DNA from: Pseudomonadota bacterium
GTDB lineage: Bacteria; Pseudomonadota; Gammaproteobacteria; Xanthomonadales; Rhodanobacteraceae
DNA: 38,104 nucleotides
Assembly: GCA_021793195.1 (NCBI GenBank)
Contig: JAJYTG010000009.1
Coordinates: 1-38,104, forward strand
Reading direction: 5' to 3'
The first letter of the stretch is position 1. Every line of letters starts with the position of its first letter. Both the position numbers and the translations under genes were made by a program. The notes below the pieces were generated by a model. The model saw only the letters and a program-made list of their open reading frames with translations. It had not been told where the DNA came from and searched no databases. This document shows, in pieces, positions 1 to 9,655 of this stretch.

Positions 1-1627
1 CGATCGGCACCATCACCACGGTCGCGCCGACGTTCTGCATCACCTGCGAGAGTGACAGCGCGAGCAGCGCGACGCTGGCCTGGATCGTCCACTGCGGCAG
101 CCCGCCGATGTGCACCATCAGCTCCTGGCCGATCCACGGGCCGGCGCCGGTCTGGTCCATGGCCCAACCCAGCGGCATCAGGCTGGCGGTGATGAAGATC
201 GTCTTCCAGTTGATCGAGCGATAGACCTCGTCGGGGGTGATCACGCCGGACAGCAGCATGCCGACGGCGCCGACCCAGAATGCGACCGGCAGCGGCAGCA
301 ATTCGGACAGCGCCAGGCCCTTGGCCAGCAGGAAGAAAAACAACGCCTGACGGATCTTGCCGGGTCGCGCTTCCTCTTTCGGCACATCGGTGACCAGCAC
401 CAGGTCGTGCTCCTCGCGCGGGGTCTTGAGGTCGCCCCAGGCGCTGTGCAGCACCAGGGTGTCGCCCGCGCGCAGGGCGACCTTGCGCACGTCCTCGCGG
501 AAGACCTCGTCGCCGCGATTGACCGCGAGCACCGAAATGCCGAAGCGCTTGCGCAGATGCAGATCGCCCACGGTCTGCTTGAGAAAGTGCGAACTCGGCG
601 GGAGCACTGCCTCGGAGATACCCGCGCGCGCCGGGTTGAACATGTCGCCGAGATTGCGCAGGCGCGTCGAGGTCCGGCAGTTCTGGGCTTCGGCGAAGCG
701 CGCGAGCTGCTCCTGGCCGCCCATCACGCCCAGCACCGTGCCGACCCAGATCATCTGGTCGGCCGGCGGGGCGAGGCGCGACTCGTTGCCGGTCTTCAGG
801 GCCAGGATCAAGGGCGCATCGGGCAGCTGTTCGGCCTCGAGGATGCTCATGCCCACCAGCGGGCTGTCGGCGCCGACGGTCATTTCGATCACGTCGCCGG
901 CGATGCCGTAGGTCTCGGCGAAATAACTTTCGGTGCGGCCCGGCGTGACCTTGCCGCTGTCCTCCGGAGCGTGCTTGAACAGACGGTCGGTGAACAGCGC
1001 GAAGAATGCCACGCCGACCACGGCCAGGATGATGCCGATCGGCGTCACCGTGTACATGCCGAACTCGGGGATCGTGTTGGCGCCAGGTGGCAGGTTGCGA
1101 TTGGCGCTGGCGATCAGGCCGTTGAGGATGATCAGCGGGGTGTTGGCGATCAGCGTGGTATTGGTGCCGGTGAGAATCACGCAGGCCATCGGCAGCAGCA
1201 GTTTCGACAGCGGCACGCCGCTGCGCGAGGAGACGCGGCCGGCCACCGGGATCATCAGCGCGGCAAGAGCCTGGCTCGGGATGATCGAACTCAGCGCGGT
1301 GGTGACGCCGTTGACCACGATGCCGAGTCGCCACTCGGCGCCGCGCGCGGCACGCATGATCAGGCTGGCGACGGCATTGAGGGCACCGGTGCGGTCGAGG
1401 CCGACACCCATGATCATCACCGCGATGATCGCCTGCACGCCGGAGTTGGCGAAGCCGTCGTAGATCTGGTGCGAGCCGATGATGCCGCTGACGCCCAGCA
1501 CGGCCAGCACCAGCAGCGCGGTGATGTCGGAGCGGATCCACTCCAGCGCCAGCATCACCACGGTGAATACGACCAGCCCGAGCACGAGCACCATGTCGGT
1601 GGTGAGCGTCAGGGGTGTGCCGTCCAT
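1..1627 (-). CDS. SLC13/DASS-family permease with TrkA-C (RCK_C) domains, 3' end outside window
   Basis: Reverse-strand translation starts MDGTPLTLTTDMVLVLGLVVFTVVMLALEWIRSDITALLVLAVLGVSGII, with multiple TM segments and RCK_C-like middle region; open at the window edge so absent from the ORF track. Confidence 0.85.
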   Translation of the reverse strand, partial: MDGTPLTLTTDMVLVLGLVVFTVVMLALEWIRSDITALLVLAVLGVSGIIGSHQIYDGFANSGVQAIIAVMIMGVGLDRTGALNAVASLIMRAARGAEWRLGIVVNGVTTALSSIIPSQALAALMIPVAGRVSSRSGVPLSKLLLPMACVILTGTNTTLIANTPLIILNGLIASANRNLPPGANTIPEFGMYTVTPIGIILAVVGVAFFALFTDRLFKHAPEDSGKVTPGRTESYFAETYGIAGDVIEMTVGADSPLVGMSILEAEQLPDAPLILALKTGNESRLAPPADQMIWVGTVLGVMGGQEQLARFAEAQNCRTSTRLRNLGDMFNPARAGISEAVLPPSSHFLKQTVGDLHLRKRFGISVLAVNRGDEVFREDVRKVALRAGDTLVLHSAWGDLKTPREEHDLVLVTDVPKEEARPGKIRQALFFFLLAKGLALSELLPLPVAFWVGAVGMLLSGVITPDEVYRSINWKTIFITASLMPLGWAMDQTGAGPWIGQELMVHIGGLPQWTIQASVALLALSLSQVMQNVGATVVMVPI

Positions 1628-1651
1628 CGGGGGCGGGGTGCTCCGGTGCGC

Positions 1652-2350
1652 TCAGCGGCGGTCGTAGAGGAAATCGGCCACGTCGTGACCAAGGCGCACT
1701 CCACGCTGCTCGAAGTGGGTGGCGATGCGCCAGGCCGGACGCGGCGAGATGCCGCCGGGCCCCAGCCGATTGCGCCACTCCGGGGCCGCGTCCAGCACCT
1801 CCTGCATGTGCCGCGCATAGTCCGCCCAGTCGGTCGCCAGATGCAAGAGTCCGCCGGGCGCGACGCGGCTGGCGAGCAGTGTCGCGAACGCCGGCTGGAT
1901 CAGACGCCGCTTGTGATGACGCAGCTTGGGCCAGGGATCGGGAAACCAGAGACGCGCCTCGGCCAGGCTGGCCGGCGCGATTTCGTTGCGCAGCACCTCG
2001 ACGGCATCGTGGCGATAGACGCGCACGTTGCCGCTGCCCTGCGCCGCCAGCGCGTTGATCAGCCGGCCGACACCCGGCCGGTGCACCTCGATGCCGATGA
2101 AGTCGCGTTCGGGCTCGTGCGTGGCGGCCCAGGCCAGCGCCTCGCCGTTGCCGAAGCCGATCTCGAGCACGCGCGGCGCATGCCGGCCGAATGTCGCGTC
2201 GAAGTCGCGCGGCGCGCCGGCGTAGTCGAGGCCGTAGCGGGGCCAGTGATCGTCGAAGGCGCGCTGCTGGGCGGGGGTGATGCGACCTTCCCGCAACACG
2301 AAGCTGCGGACGGGGCGGCGCGGTGGCGGGTTTGCAGTGTCGGTGGCCAT
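1652..2350 (-). CDS. trmB: tRNA (guanine-N7-)-methyltransferase
   Basis: [43 protein letters not shown] motifs typical of TrmB. Confidence 0.95.
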   Translation of the reverse strand: MATDTANPPPRRPVRSFVLREGRITPAQQRAFDDHWPRYGLDYAGAPRDFDATFGRHAPRVLEIGFGNGEALAWAATHEPERDFIGIEVHRPGVGRLINALAAQGSGNVRVYRHDAVEVLRNEIAPASLAEARLWFPDPWPKLRHHKRRLIQPAFATLLASRVAPGGLLHLATDWADYARHMQEVLDAAPEWRNRLGPGGISPRPAWRIATHFEQRGVRLGHDVADFLYDRR

Positions 2351-2697
2351 CACGTCCCGTCGGGCATGCCAACCGTCCCTGGTGGGTGGTGCCGGCCCGA
2401 CCTTCCGTGGTCGGGCGCTCGCCGGCGCGCGATGCCTTGGGGCATCGCGCGACAGATCCCGGCTCGCCCTTCCCGCAACACGAAGCTGCGGACGGGGCGG
2501 CGCGGTGGCGGGTTAGCAGTGTCGGTGGCCATCACGTCCCGTCGGGCATGCCAACCGTCCCTGGTGGGTGGTGCCGGCCCGACCGTCCATGGTCGGGCGC
2601 TCGCCGGCGCGCGATGCCTTGGGGCATCGCGCGGCAGATCCCGGCTCGCCCTTCCCGCAACACGAAGCTGCGGACGGGGCGGCGCGGCGGCGGGTCC
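2287..2697. repeat. 182-bp tandem direct repeat, about 2.25 near-identical copies (2287-2468, 2469-2650, 2651-2697 partial)
   Basis: CTTCCCGCAACACGAAGCTGCGGACGGGGCGGCGCGG recurs at 2287, 2469 and 2651 (offset 182 each); each full unit contains hairpins CCCGACC-N6-GGTCGGG and GCGCGATGCC-TTGG-GGCATCGCGC. Confidence 0.95.
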
Positions 2698-2719
2698 GTC
2701 GGTGCGGCGGTCACGGTTC

Positions 2720-3514
2720 TCATCCCACGGTGCCATCGATCGGGCTCGACGCCGAGGCGTAGCGTTTGCGCGGGATGCGTCCGGCCTGGAACGCCGCGCG
2801 TCCGGCCTCCACGGCCAGCTTCATCGCCAGCGCCATGCGCACCGGATCGCGCGCGCCGGCGATCGCGGTGTTCATCAGCACGCCGTCGCAGCCCAGCTCC
2901 ATCGCGATGGCGGCGTCCGAGGCGGTGCCGACGCCGGCATCGACGATGATCGGTACCTTGGCGTTCTCGATGATCTCGAGCAGCGTGTAGCGGTTCTGGA
3001 TGCCCAGCCCGGAGCCGATCGGCGCCGCCAGCGGCATCACCGCAACGCAGCCGATCTGCTCCAGCTGGCGCGCCAGGATCGGGTCGTCACTGGTGTAGAC
3101 CATGACCTCGAAACCCTCGCCGACCAGCATCTCGGCGGCTTTCAGCGTCTGCACCACGTCGGGATACAGCGTGCGCGCGTCACCCAGCACCTCCAGCTTG
3201 ACCAGCGCGTGGCCGTCCAGCAGTTCGCGCGCCAGCCGGCAGGTGCGCACGGCGTCCTCGGCGGTGTAGCAGCCGGCGGTATTGGGCAGGATCGTGTAAC
3301 GCTCCGGCGGCAGCACATCGAGCAGGTTGGACTGGCCGGGGTCCTGGCCCAGGTTCATGCGGCGGATCGCGACGGTGACGATCTCGGCGCCCGCGGCCTC
3401 GGTGGCGCGACGGGTCTCGTCGAAATCCCGGTACTTGCCGGTGCCGGTCAGCAGGCGCGAACGGAAGCTGCGGCCGGCGATCCGCAGCGGATCGTCGAGA
3501 ATGGAATCGGACAT
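2720..3514 (-). CDS. thiG: thiazole synthase
   Basis: [31 protein letters not shown]...[29 protein letters not shown]. Confidence 0.95.
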   Translation of the reverse strand: MSDSILDDPLRIAGRSFRSRLLTGTGKYRDFDETRRATEAAGAEIVTVAIRRMNLGQDPGQSNLLDVLPPERYTILPNTAGCYTAEDAVRTCRLARELLDGHALVKLEVLGDARTLYPDVVQTLKAAEMLVGEGFEVMVYTSDDPILARQLEQIGCVAVMPLAAPIGSGLGIQNRYTLLEIIENAKVPIIVDAGVGTASDAAIAMELGCDGVLMNTAIAGARDPVRMALAMKLAVEAGRAAFQAGRIPRKRYASASSPIDGTVG

Positions 3515-3584
3515 GCGGAGCCTCCGTAACCGCGTCATTGTCGCGCGGCGCGACCGCCGGCGCGATCCCCGGCAGCAGCGTCTT

Positions 3585-4418
3585 TCAGCTTTCGTTGCCG
3601 GCGTACAGCGCTCGTCGCGGCGCGCCGGTGATCGCGGCGGCCAGGCGTGCGGCACGTGCCGGCGGCAACTCGTCGCGCAGCAGGGCGAACACGCGCCGCC
3701 CTTCCGGCAGGCGTGCGTCTTCCTCCTCGGCATGGCCGGCGACCAGCAGCACGAACTCGCCGCGGCGCTGGTCGGCGTCGCTGGCGACGCGTGTCGCCAG
3801 CTCGCCCAGCGGTAGCGCCAGCACGGTCTCGAAGCGCTTGGTCAGTTCGCGCGCGAGCACCGCTTCGCGCTCGGCGCCGAACACCGTGGCGAGGGCGGCC
3901 AGCGACTCCTCGATGCGATGCGAGGACTCGTAGAACACCAGCGTGCGCGACTCGCTGGCCAGCGCCTGCAGGCGCGCGTGTCGCGCGGCCGGTTTGGCAG
4001 GCAGGAAGCCTTCGAACACGAAGCGGTCGCTGGCCAGGCCCGCGACCGACAGTGCGGCGATCGCGGCGCAGGCGCCGGGCACCGGCGACACCCGGAAGCC
4101 GGCGCTGCGGGCGGCGCGCACCAGCCGGTAGCCGGGATCGCTGATCAGCGGCGTGCCGGCATCGGCGATCAGCGCCACATCATCGCCGGCGGCGAGCCGC
4201 GCCAGCAGCGCGGCGACGGCTTCGCGTTCGTTGTGTTCGTGCAGTGCGGTCAGCGCGGTGGCGATGCCGTAATGGGCGAGCAGCGGGCGGCTGTGGCGGG
4301 TGTCCTCGGCGGCGATCAGCGCGGCCCGGCGCAGGGTGTCGGTGGCGCGCGGGCTGAGGTCGTCGAGATGGCCGATCGGGGTCGCCACCACCCATAGCGT
4401 GCCCGTGAGCGGATGCAT
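3585..4418 (-). CDS. rsmI: 16S rRNA (cytidine1402-2'-O)-methyltransferase
   Basis: [47 protein letters not shown] is RsmI-like. Confidence 0.93.
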   Translation of the reverse strand: MHPLTGTLWVVATPIGHLDDLSPRATDTLRRAALIAAEDTRHSRPLLAHYGIATALTALHEHNEREAVAALLARLAAGDDVALIADAGTPLISDPGYRLVRAARSAGFRVSPVPGACAAIAALSVAGLASDRFVFEGFLPAKPAARHARLQALASESRTLVFYESSHRIEESLAALATVFGAEREAVLARELTKRFETVLALPLGELATRVASDADQRRGEFVLLVAGHAEEEDARLPEGRRVFALLRDELPPARAARLAAAITGAPRRALYAGNES

Positions 4419-4497
4419 GCCTGTCTCCGGCGCCACGGCGAGGCGGCGCGATTCGCTATCATCGCGCAATCGTCCCTGCCGGCATCAAGGAATTCGC

Positions 4498-6282
4498 ATG
4501 CATCGCCTGCGCACCCTGTTGCTTCCCGTTCTCGCAGCCCTGCTGCTGGCCGGCTGCGCCAGCCTCGGCGGGCCGACGCCCGCACAGCAGGCGCAGGCGG
4601 CCCAGGCGCAGGCGCTGGATGCGCGCGGCGACTACGCCGGCGCGGCGCATGGCTGGCTCGGCCTCGCTGCACAGGGCGGCACTGGCAGTGACGGCTATCG
4701 CCTGCGCGCCGCCGAGGCGCTGCAGGCCGCGGGCCAGGGCGGCCGCGCCGACGCCGAGCTGGCACTGGTGCGCAGCGCTCGGCTGGGCGCCGCTGATCGT
4801 GCCCGCTACGACCTGCTGGCCGCCGAGCGTGCTCTGGCGCGCAAGGACCCGCAGCGTGCGTTGAGTCTGATCGCGGCTCTGCCGGTCACGCTGCCGCCGG
4901 ACGAGGCCGTCCGCGCGCAGCGCGTGCAGGCGCGCGCCGCCGCAGCGGTCGGCGATCGCTGGGCCGCGGCCGTGGCGCGGGTGCAGATGGAATCGGGCCT
5001 GCGCGGGCCGGCAGCGGTGGCCAACCAGAGGGCCATCGTGCAACTGCTGGCGGGGCTCGGTGCCGGTCCGCTCAAGCAGCGCGCAGCCACGTTGCCGGCC
5101 AGCGATCCCATGCTGCCTTGGATCGGGCGCGCCCTGGCCAAGCTGGGCACCGCCCTGCCGCGAACCTTGCCCGAGCTGGCCAGCCCGGTGGGCACCCAGG
5201 TGGCGCAGGGCCAGGGCGCGCTGCGCGAGGGCTATCGTGCTTATCAGCGTATCGCCGTGTTGCTGCCGCAGAGTGGCCCGTTGGCGGCGGCCGGCCGCGC
5301 CGTGCGTGACGGCTTTCTGGCCGACTATTTCGAGTCGGCACGCGACGGCCAGCCGCGCCCGCAGGTGCGCTTCTACGATAGCCAGGGGACCGCCGCCGGC
5401 GCCGTGGCGGCTTACCGGCAGGCCGTCGCGGACGGTGCCCAGCTGGTGGTCGGTCCGCTGGCGCGCGAGGGCGTCGCCGCGCTGTTCGCGCAGTCGTTGC
5501 CGGTGCCGCTGCTGGCCCTCAATCATCCGGACAATGGCACGTCGCCGCCGCCCGGCAGTGCCGAGTTTGCGTTGATGCCGGAGAGCGAGGGCGCCCAGGC
5601 CGCGGCGCGGATGCTTGCCGACGGCTTGCGCAACGCATTGGTGTTCCATGGCGACGACGATGCCGCGGTACGCGCGGCGCGCGCCTTCGCCGCGCAGTTC
5701 GAGGCCGGCGGCGGCACCGTGGTCGGCAATGCGCAGCTGCCGCAGGGCTCGGTGAACTACGCCAGCGCGATCCGCAGCGCGATCGCCGGTGGCGTGCCGG
5801 CCAACAGCGGCATCTTCATGGCAGTGCGTCCAGGGCAGGGCCGCCTGCTGCTGCCGCAATTGCGCGTGGCACGGCTGCGGCAACCGGCTTACGCCACCGC
5901 GTCGGTGTACGGCCTGCGCGATGACCCCAATGCCGATCGCGATCTCGATGGCATCGAGTTCGGCGACGCGCCGTGGTTGTTCGACGCCCAGCCCGGACTG
6001 CCCTCGCGCAGCGAGCTGTCCGGGCAGTTGCCTGATGTCGAGGGCCGTGCCGCCCGCTTGTTCGCGTTTGGCATGGATGCCTGGGCGCTGGTGCCCTATC
6101 TCGACTGGCTGCGCACGCATCCAGGCAGCTATGTCGCTGGCGCGACCGGCCAGCTGACTGCGGATGCGCAGGGGCACATCCAGCGCGTGCCGCTGTGGCT
6201 GCGTTTCGACAACGGACTGGCGCGGCCGCTGGCAGGTGGCCTGCAGCTCAGCCCGCCGGCCGGCGATGGCACGGAACCCTGA
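4498..6282 (+). CDS. lpoA: penicillin-binding protein activator, LppC/LpoA family lipoprotein
   Basis: Lipobox LLLAGCAS; LppC-like ligand-binding region; located between rsmI and yraN as in other gammaproteobacteria. Confidence 0.85.
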   Translation: MHRLRTLLLPVLAALLLAGCASLGGPTPAQQAQAAQAQALDARGDYAGAAHGWLGLAAQGGTGSDGYRLRAAEALQAAGQGGRADAELALVRSARLGAADRARYDLLAAERALARKDPQRALSLIAALPVTLPPDEAVRAQRVQARAAAAVGDRWAAAVARVQMESGLRGPAAVANQRAIVQLLAGLGAGPLKQRAATLPASDPMLPWIGRALAKLGTALPRTLPELASPVGTQVAQGQGALREGYRAYQRIAVLLPQSGPLAAAGRAVRDGFLADYFESARDGQPRPQVRFYDSQGTAAGAVAAYRQAVADGAQLVVGPLAREGVAALFAQSLPVPLLALNHPDNGTSPPPGSAEFALMPESEGAQAAARMLADGLRNALVFHGDDDAAVRAARAFAAQFEAGGGTVVGNAQLPQGSVNYASAIRSAIAGGVPANSGIFMAVRPGQGRLLLPQLRVARLRQPAYATASVYGLRDDPNADRDLDGIEFGDAPWLFDAQPGLPSRSELSGQLPDVEGRAARLFAFGMDAWALVPYLDWLRTHPGSYVAGATGQLTADAQGHIQRVPLWLRFDNGLARPLAGGLQLSPPAGDGTEP

Positions 6283-6652
6283 GCGCGTGCGCGCGGTCGG
6301 TGACGACTTCGAAACGCGCGCGCTGCAACTGCTGCAGCGCGCGGGGCTGATCCTGCTGGAGCGCAACTACGGCACCCGCTACGGCGAGATCGACCTGGTG
6401 ATGCGCGACGGCGACTGCGCCGTGTTCGTCGAGGTGCGCTATCGCGGCTCCGCTCTGCAGGGCGGAGCCGCGGCCTCGGTCGGCGCCGGCAAGCGCGCGC
6501 GCCTTGCCCGTGCCGCCGCGCTGTACCTGCAGGCGCATCCGGCGCTGGCCGACCGTCCCTGCCGCTTCGATGTCGTCGCCTTCGACGGCGCGGCCGCGTC
6601 GGCGCCGGCACAATGGCTGCAGCATGCCTTTGAAGCCGATGCAGCGACATGA
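6266..6652 (+). CDS. yraN: YraN family (UPF0102) endonuclease-like protein
   Basis: LLERNYGTRYGEIDLVMRDGDCAVFVEVRYR motif; overlaps lpoA end. Confidence 0.9.
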   Translation: MARNPERVRAVGDDFETRALQLLQRAGLILLERNYGTRYGEIDLVMRDGDCAVFVEVRYRGSALQGGAAASVGAGKRARLARAAALYLQAHPALADRPCRFDVVAFDGAAASAPAQWLQHAFEADAAT

Positions 6653-8040
6653 CCGCGATGCAAGCCAGTTCTCTCCCTGCTGCGCTGCTCGAAACCCTCG
6701 CCGCGATCTTCCCGGGCAGCGCGCTGCGCTGCGACGAGCCGACCCGCCTGGCTTACGGCTACGACAATTCGCGGCGTTCGGCAGCTGCCGATGCCGTGGC
6801 ATTTCCGCTCCGGCACGAGCAGATCGTCGCCCTCGTGCAGGCCTGTCGCGCGCACCACGTGCCGGTGATCGCGCGCGGCCGCGGCACCAACACCACCGGC
6901 GCCACGGTGCCGACCGCGGGCGGTGTGGTGGTGTCGTTCGAGCGCATGAACCGCATCCTGCGCATCGTGCCGGAGGACCGCATCGCGGTGGTCGAGCCGG
7001 GCCTGCTCAACGGCGACCTGCAGCGCGCGCTGGCCGCGCACGGCTTCTTCTGGCCGCCGGATCCGACCTCGGCGCCGTATTGCACGGTCGGCGGCAATCT
7101 TGCCTGCAACGCCGGTGGTCCGCGCACGGTGAAATACGGCGCCACGCGCGAGAACGTGCTGGCATTGCGCGCGGTCGCCGGCAGCGGCGCCGAACTGCGC
7201 TGTGGCACGCCGACCACCAAGGGCGCCACCGGTTACGACCTGGTGCGGCTGCTGGTCGGCTCCGAGGGCACGCTGGCGCTGATCACCGAAGCCACACTCA
7301 AGCTGGTGCCGAAACCCGATGCCGTGGCGACGCTGCGCGTGACCTACGCCGATGTCGATGCGGCGGCGCACGCGGTGGCGCGGATCATGGCGCAGCCGGT
7401 CACGCCTTGCGCGCTGGAGTTTCTCGATGATGCCTCGCTGGCTCTGGCGCGCGCGCATCGCGACGGCGCGGCGGTGCCGGATGCCGGCGCGCTGCTGCTG
7501 ATCGAGGTCGACGGCGCCCCCGAAACCCTCGCTGCGGCGGTGGCGGCCGTCGCGCACGCGGCGCGCGGCGATGGCCTGCGCGAGCTGCGCACCGCCGCCG
7601 ACGCCGCCGAGGCCGAGGCGCTGTGGGCCGTGCGCAAAGCGCTGTCGCCGGCGCTGCGCAGCCTGTCGCCGCAGAAGATCAACGAGGACGTGGTGGTGCC
7701 GGTCAGCCGCGTGCCCGAACTGGTGGCCGCCGCCAAGGCACTGTCGCTGCAGTACGGACTGCCGATCGTCTGCTTTGGCCACGCCGGCAATGGCAATCTG
7801 CACGTCAACCTGCTGCCGCGCGACGATCGCGAACGCGCTGCTGCCGAGCCCTGTCTGGCGGCGCTGTTCGATGCGGTGATCCGACTTGACGGCACGTTGT
7901 CGGGCGAGCATGGCATCGGCTTGGCCAAACGCGATTTCATGGCACGTGCGCTCGATCCGGGCGCGCTGGCGCTGATGCACGGCATCAAGGCCGCGTTCGA
8001 TCCCGATGGCATTCTCAATCCGGGCAAGCTGCTGCCCTGA
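6649..8040 (+). CDS. FAD-binding oxidoreductase (GlcD/D-2-hydroxyacid dehydrogenase family)
   Basis: TSAPYCTVGGNLACNAGGPRTVKYGATRENVL and C-terminal CFGHAGNGNLHVNLL...GEHGIGLAKRDFM. Confidence 0.9.
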   Translation: MTAMQASSLPAALLETLAAIFPGSALRCDEPTRLAYGYDNSRRSAAADAVAFPLRHEQIVALVQACRAHHVPVIARGRGTNTTGATVPTAGGVVVSFERMNRILRIVPEDRIAVVEPGLLNGDLQRALAAHGFFWPPDPTSAPYCTVGGNLACNAGGPRTVKYGATRENVLALRAVAGSGAELRCGTPTTKGATGYDLVRLLVGSEGTLALITEATLKLVPKPDAVATLRVTYADVDAAAHAVARIMAQPVTPCALEFLDDASLALARAHRDGAAVPDAGALLLIEVDGAPETLAAAVAAVAHAARGDGLRELRTAADAAEAEALWAVRKALSPALRSLSPQKINEDVVVPVSRVPELVAAAKALSLQYGLPIVCFGHAGNGNLHVNLLPRDDRERAAAEPCLAALFDAVIRLDGTLSGEHGIGLAKRDFMARALDPGALALMHGIKAAFDPDGILNPGKLLP

Positions 8041-8148
8041 ACAGGCGTCGCAGCGTGACGCCAGGTTGACCACGGTACCTTGCTGCTGCGCGCCGCGATG
8101 CTCTACGCTGCGGCGCATTCCGGCGCGGGGATTCGGCCGCCGGTCGCC

Positions 8149-8309
8149 AGTGTGGTGTCTCGGAAGTACGCGCCAGCGATTCCGGATGGGTTTCGGTGCG
8201 AGACAAGGCGCGACGAGGAGGCATAGCCGCGCTATGGCGACGAGGAGCAACGCCGTATCGCGCCGAAAGACGCAGGAATGATGGATGGGTAGTTCCGAGA
8301 CACCACACT
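8149..8309. mobile_element. 161-bp centred imperfect palindrome with perfect 17-bp terminal inverted repeats; MITE/REP-like
   Basis: AGTGTGGTGTCTCGGAA (8149-8165) and TTCCGAGACACCACACT (8293-8309); centre is CATAGC-CGC-GCTATG (8222-8236); two 79-nt arms around CGC. Confidence 0.85.
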
Positions 8310-8322
8310 AAGGGGATTCCGC

Positions 8323-9645
8323 ATGCTCGACGCCCTGGGCCGCATCCTGTTCGGCCTGTTCGGCCTGGCCGTGCTGCTTTCGATCGCCGCGGCGTTTTCC
8401 AACAACCGCCGCGCGATCGACTGGAAGCTGGTCGCTACCGGTGTCGCGCTGCAGATCGTGTTCGCCAGCTTCGTGCTGAAGGTGCCGCTGGGACGCGATC
8501 TCTTCGGCGCGCTGGCGATCGGCTTCGTCAAGCTGATGAGCTACGTCAGTGTCGGCTCCAGCTTCATCTTCGGCAATCTGGTCAACGCCGCCAATCCGAA
8601 CATCGGTTACGTGTTCGCGTTGCAGGTGCTGCCGACAATCGTGTTCTTCGCCGCGTTGACCGGCGTGCTCTATCACCTCGGCGTGATGCAGCGGATCGTG
8701 CGCGGCATGGCGTGGGTGATCACCAAGGTGATGCGGGTGTCGGGTGCCGAGACCACCAGCGTCTGCGCATCCGTGTTCATCGGCCAGACCGAGGCGCCGC
8801 TGACCATCAAGCCCTACATCGAGCGCATGACCGAGTCGGAGCTGATGACGGTGATGATCGGCGGCATGGCGCACATCGCCGGATCGGTGATGGCGGCCTA
8901 CGTCGGTCTGCTGGGTCACAACGATCCGGCGCAGATGGAGTTCTACGCCAAGCACTTTCTGACCGCCTCGATCATGGCCGCGCCGGCCACCCTGATGCTG
9001 GCCAAGATCCTGATTCCCGAAACCGGCGAGCCGCTGACCCGCGGCACGGTCAAGATGGAGGTCGAACGCACCACCGCCAATGTGATCGACGCCGCTGCCA
9101 CCGGCGCCGGCGACGGCCTCAAGCTGGCGCTGAACGTCGGCGCGATGCTGCTGGCCTTCATCGCCCTGATCGCGTTGCTCAACGCGCCGATCCAGTGGCT
9201 GGGCGCGCATGCCTGGAGCACTGATCCCGCCGGCACGATCAACCACTGGCTGTCGCAGACTTCAGGCCGTGACGTGCAGCTGAGCATGCAGACGATCTTC
9301 GGCTGGGTGCTGGCGCCGGTGGCCTGGCTGATCGGCGTGCCCTGGCACGACGCGCCGCTGGTCGGCAGCTTCATCGGCGAGAAGGTGGTCATCAACGAGT
9401 TCGTCGCCTATGTCGACATGTCCAAGCACCTCGGTCAGCTGCTGCCGCAGAGCCGCCTGATCGCCACCTATGCGCTATGCGGTTTTGCCAACTTCTCCTC
9501 GATCGCGATCCAGATCGGCGGCATCGGCGGCATCGCGCCGGGGCGGCGCCAGGATCTGGCGCGCTTCGGCTTGCGCGCGGTGCTGGGCGGTTCCCTTGCG
9601 ACGTTCATGACCGCCACCATCGCCGGCGTGCTGCACGCGCTGTGA
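8323..9645 (+). CDS. NupC-type concentrative nucleoside transporter
   Basis: GQTEAPLTIKPYIERMTESELMTVMIGGMAHIAGSVMAAYVGLLG and GEKVVINEFVAYVDM are CNT family motifs. Confidence 0.92.
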   Translation: MLDALGRILFGLFGLAVLLSIAAAFSNNRRAIDWKLVATGVALQIVFASFVLKVPLGRDLFGALAIGFVKLMSYVSVGSSFIFGNLVNAANPNIGYVFALQVLPTIVFFAALTGVLYHLGVMQRIVRGMAWVITKVMRVSGAETTSVCASVFIGQTEAPLTIKPYIERMTESELMTVMIGGMAHIAGSVMAAYVGLLGHNDPAQMEFYAKHFLTASIMAAPATLMLAKILIPETGEPLTRGTVKMEVERTTANVIDAAATGAGDGLKLALNVGAMLLAFIALIALLNAPIQWLGAHAWSTDPAGTINHWLSQTSGRDVQLSMQTIFGWVLAPVAWLIGVPWHDAPLVGSFIGEKVVINEFVAYVDMSKHLGQLLPQSRLIATYALCGFANFSSIAIQIGGIGGIAPGRRQDLARFGLRAVLGGSLATFMTATIAGVLHAL

Positions 9646-9655
9646 GGGCGAGATC

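Noticed and set aside
2287-2697. CRISPR array
   Set aside because: Repeat unit is 182 bp with no distinct spacers; it is a head-to-tail duplication.
110-3529. 1139-aa plus-strand ORF and many other long ORFs opposite known genes (for example 4459-6366, 14962-16839, 35784-38009)
   Set aside because: Antisense shadow ORFs typical of high GC; Arg/Ala/Gly/His/Gln-rich, no recognisable family, and fully overlapped by convincing genes on the other strand.
2720-3733. 337-aa extended ThiG
   Set aside because: N-terminal extension is Arg-rich and covers the rsmI 3' end; ThiG homology begins at [15 protein letters not shown] (3514).
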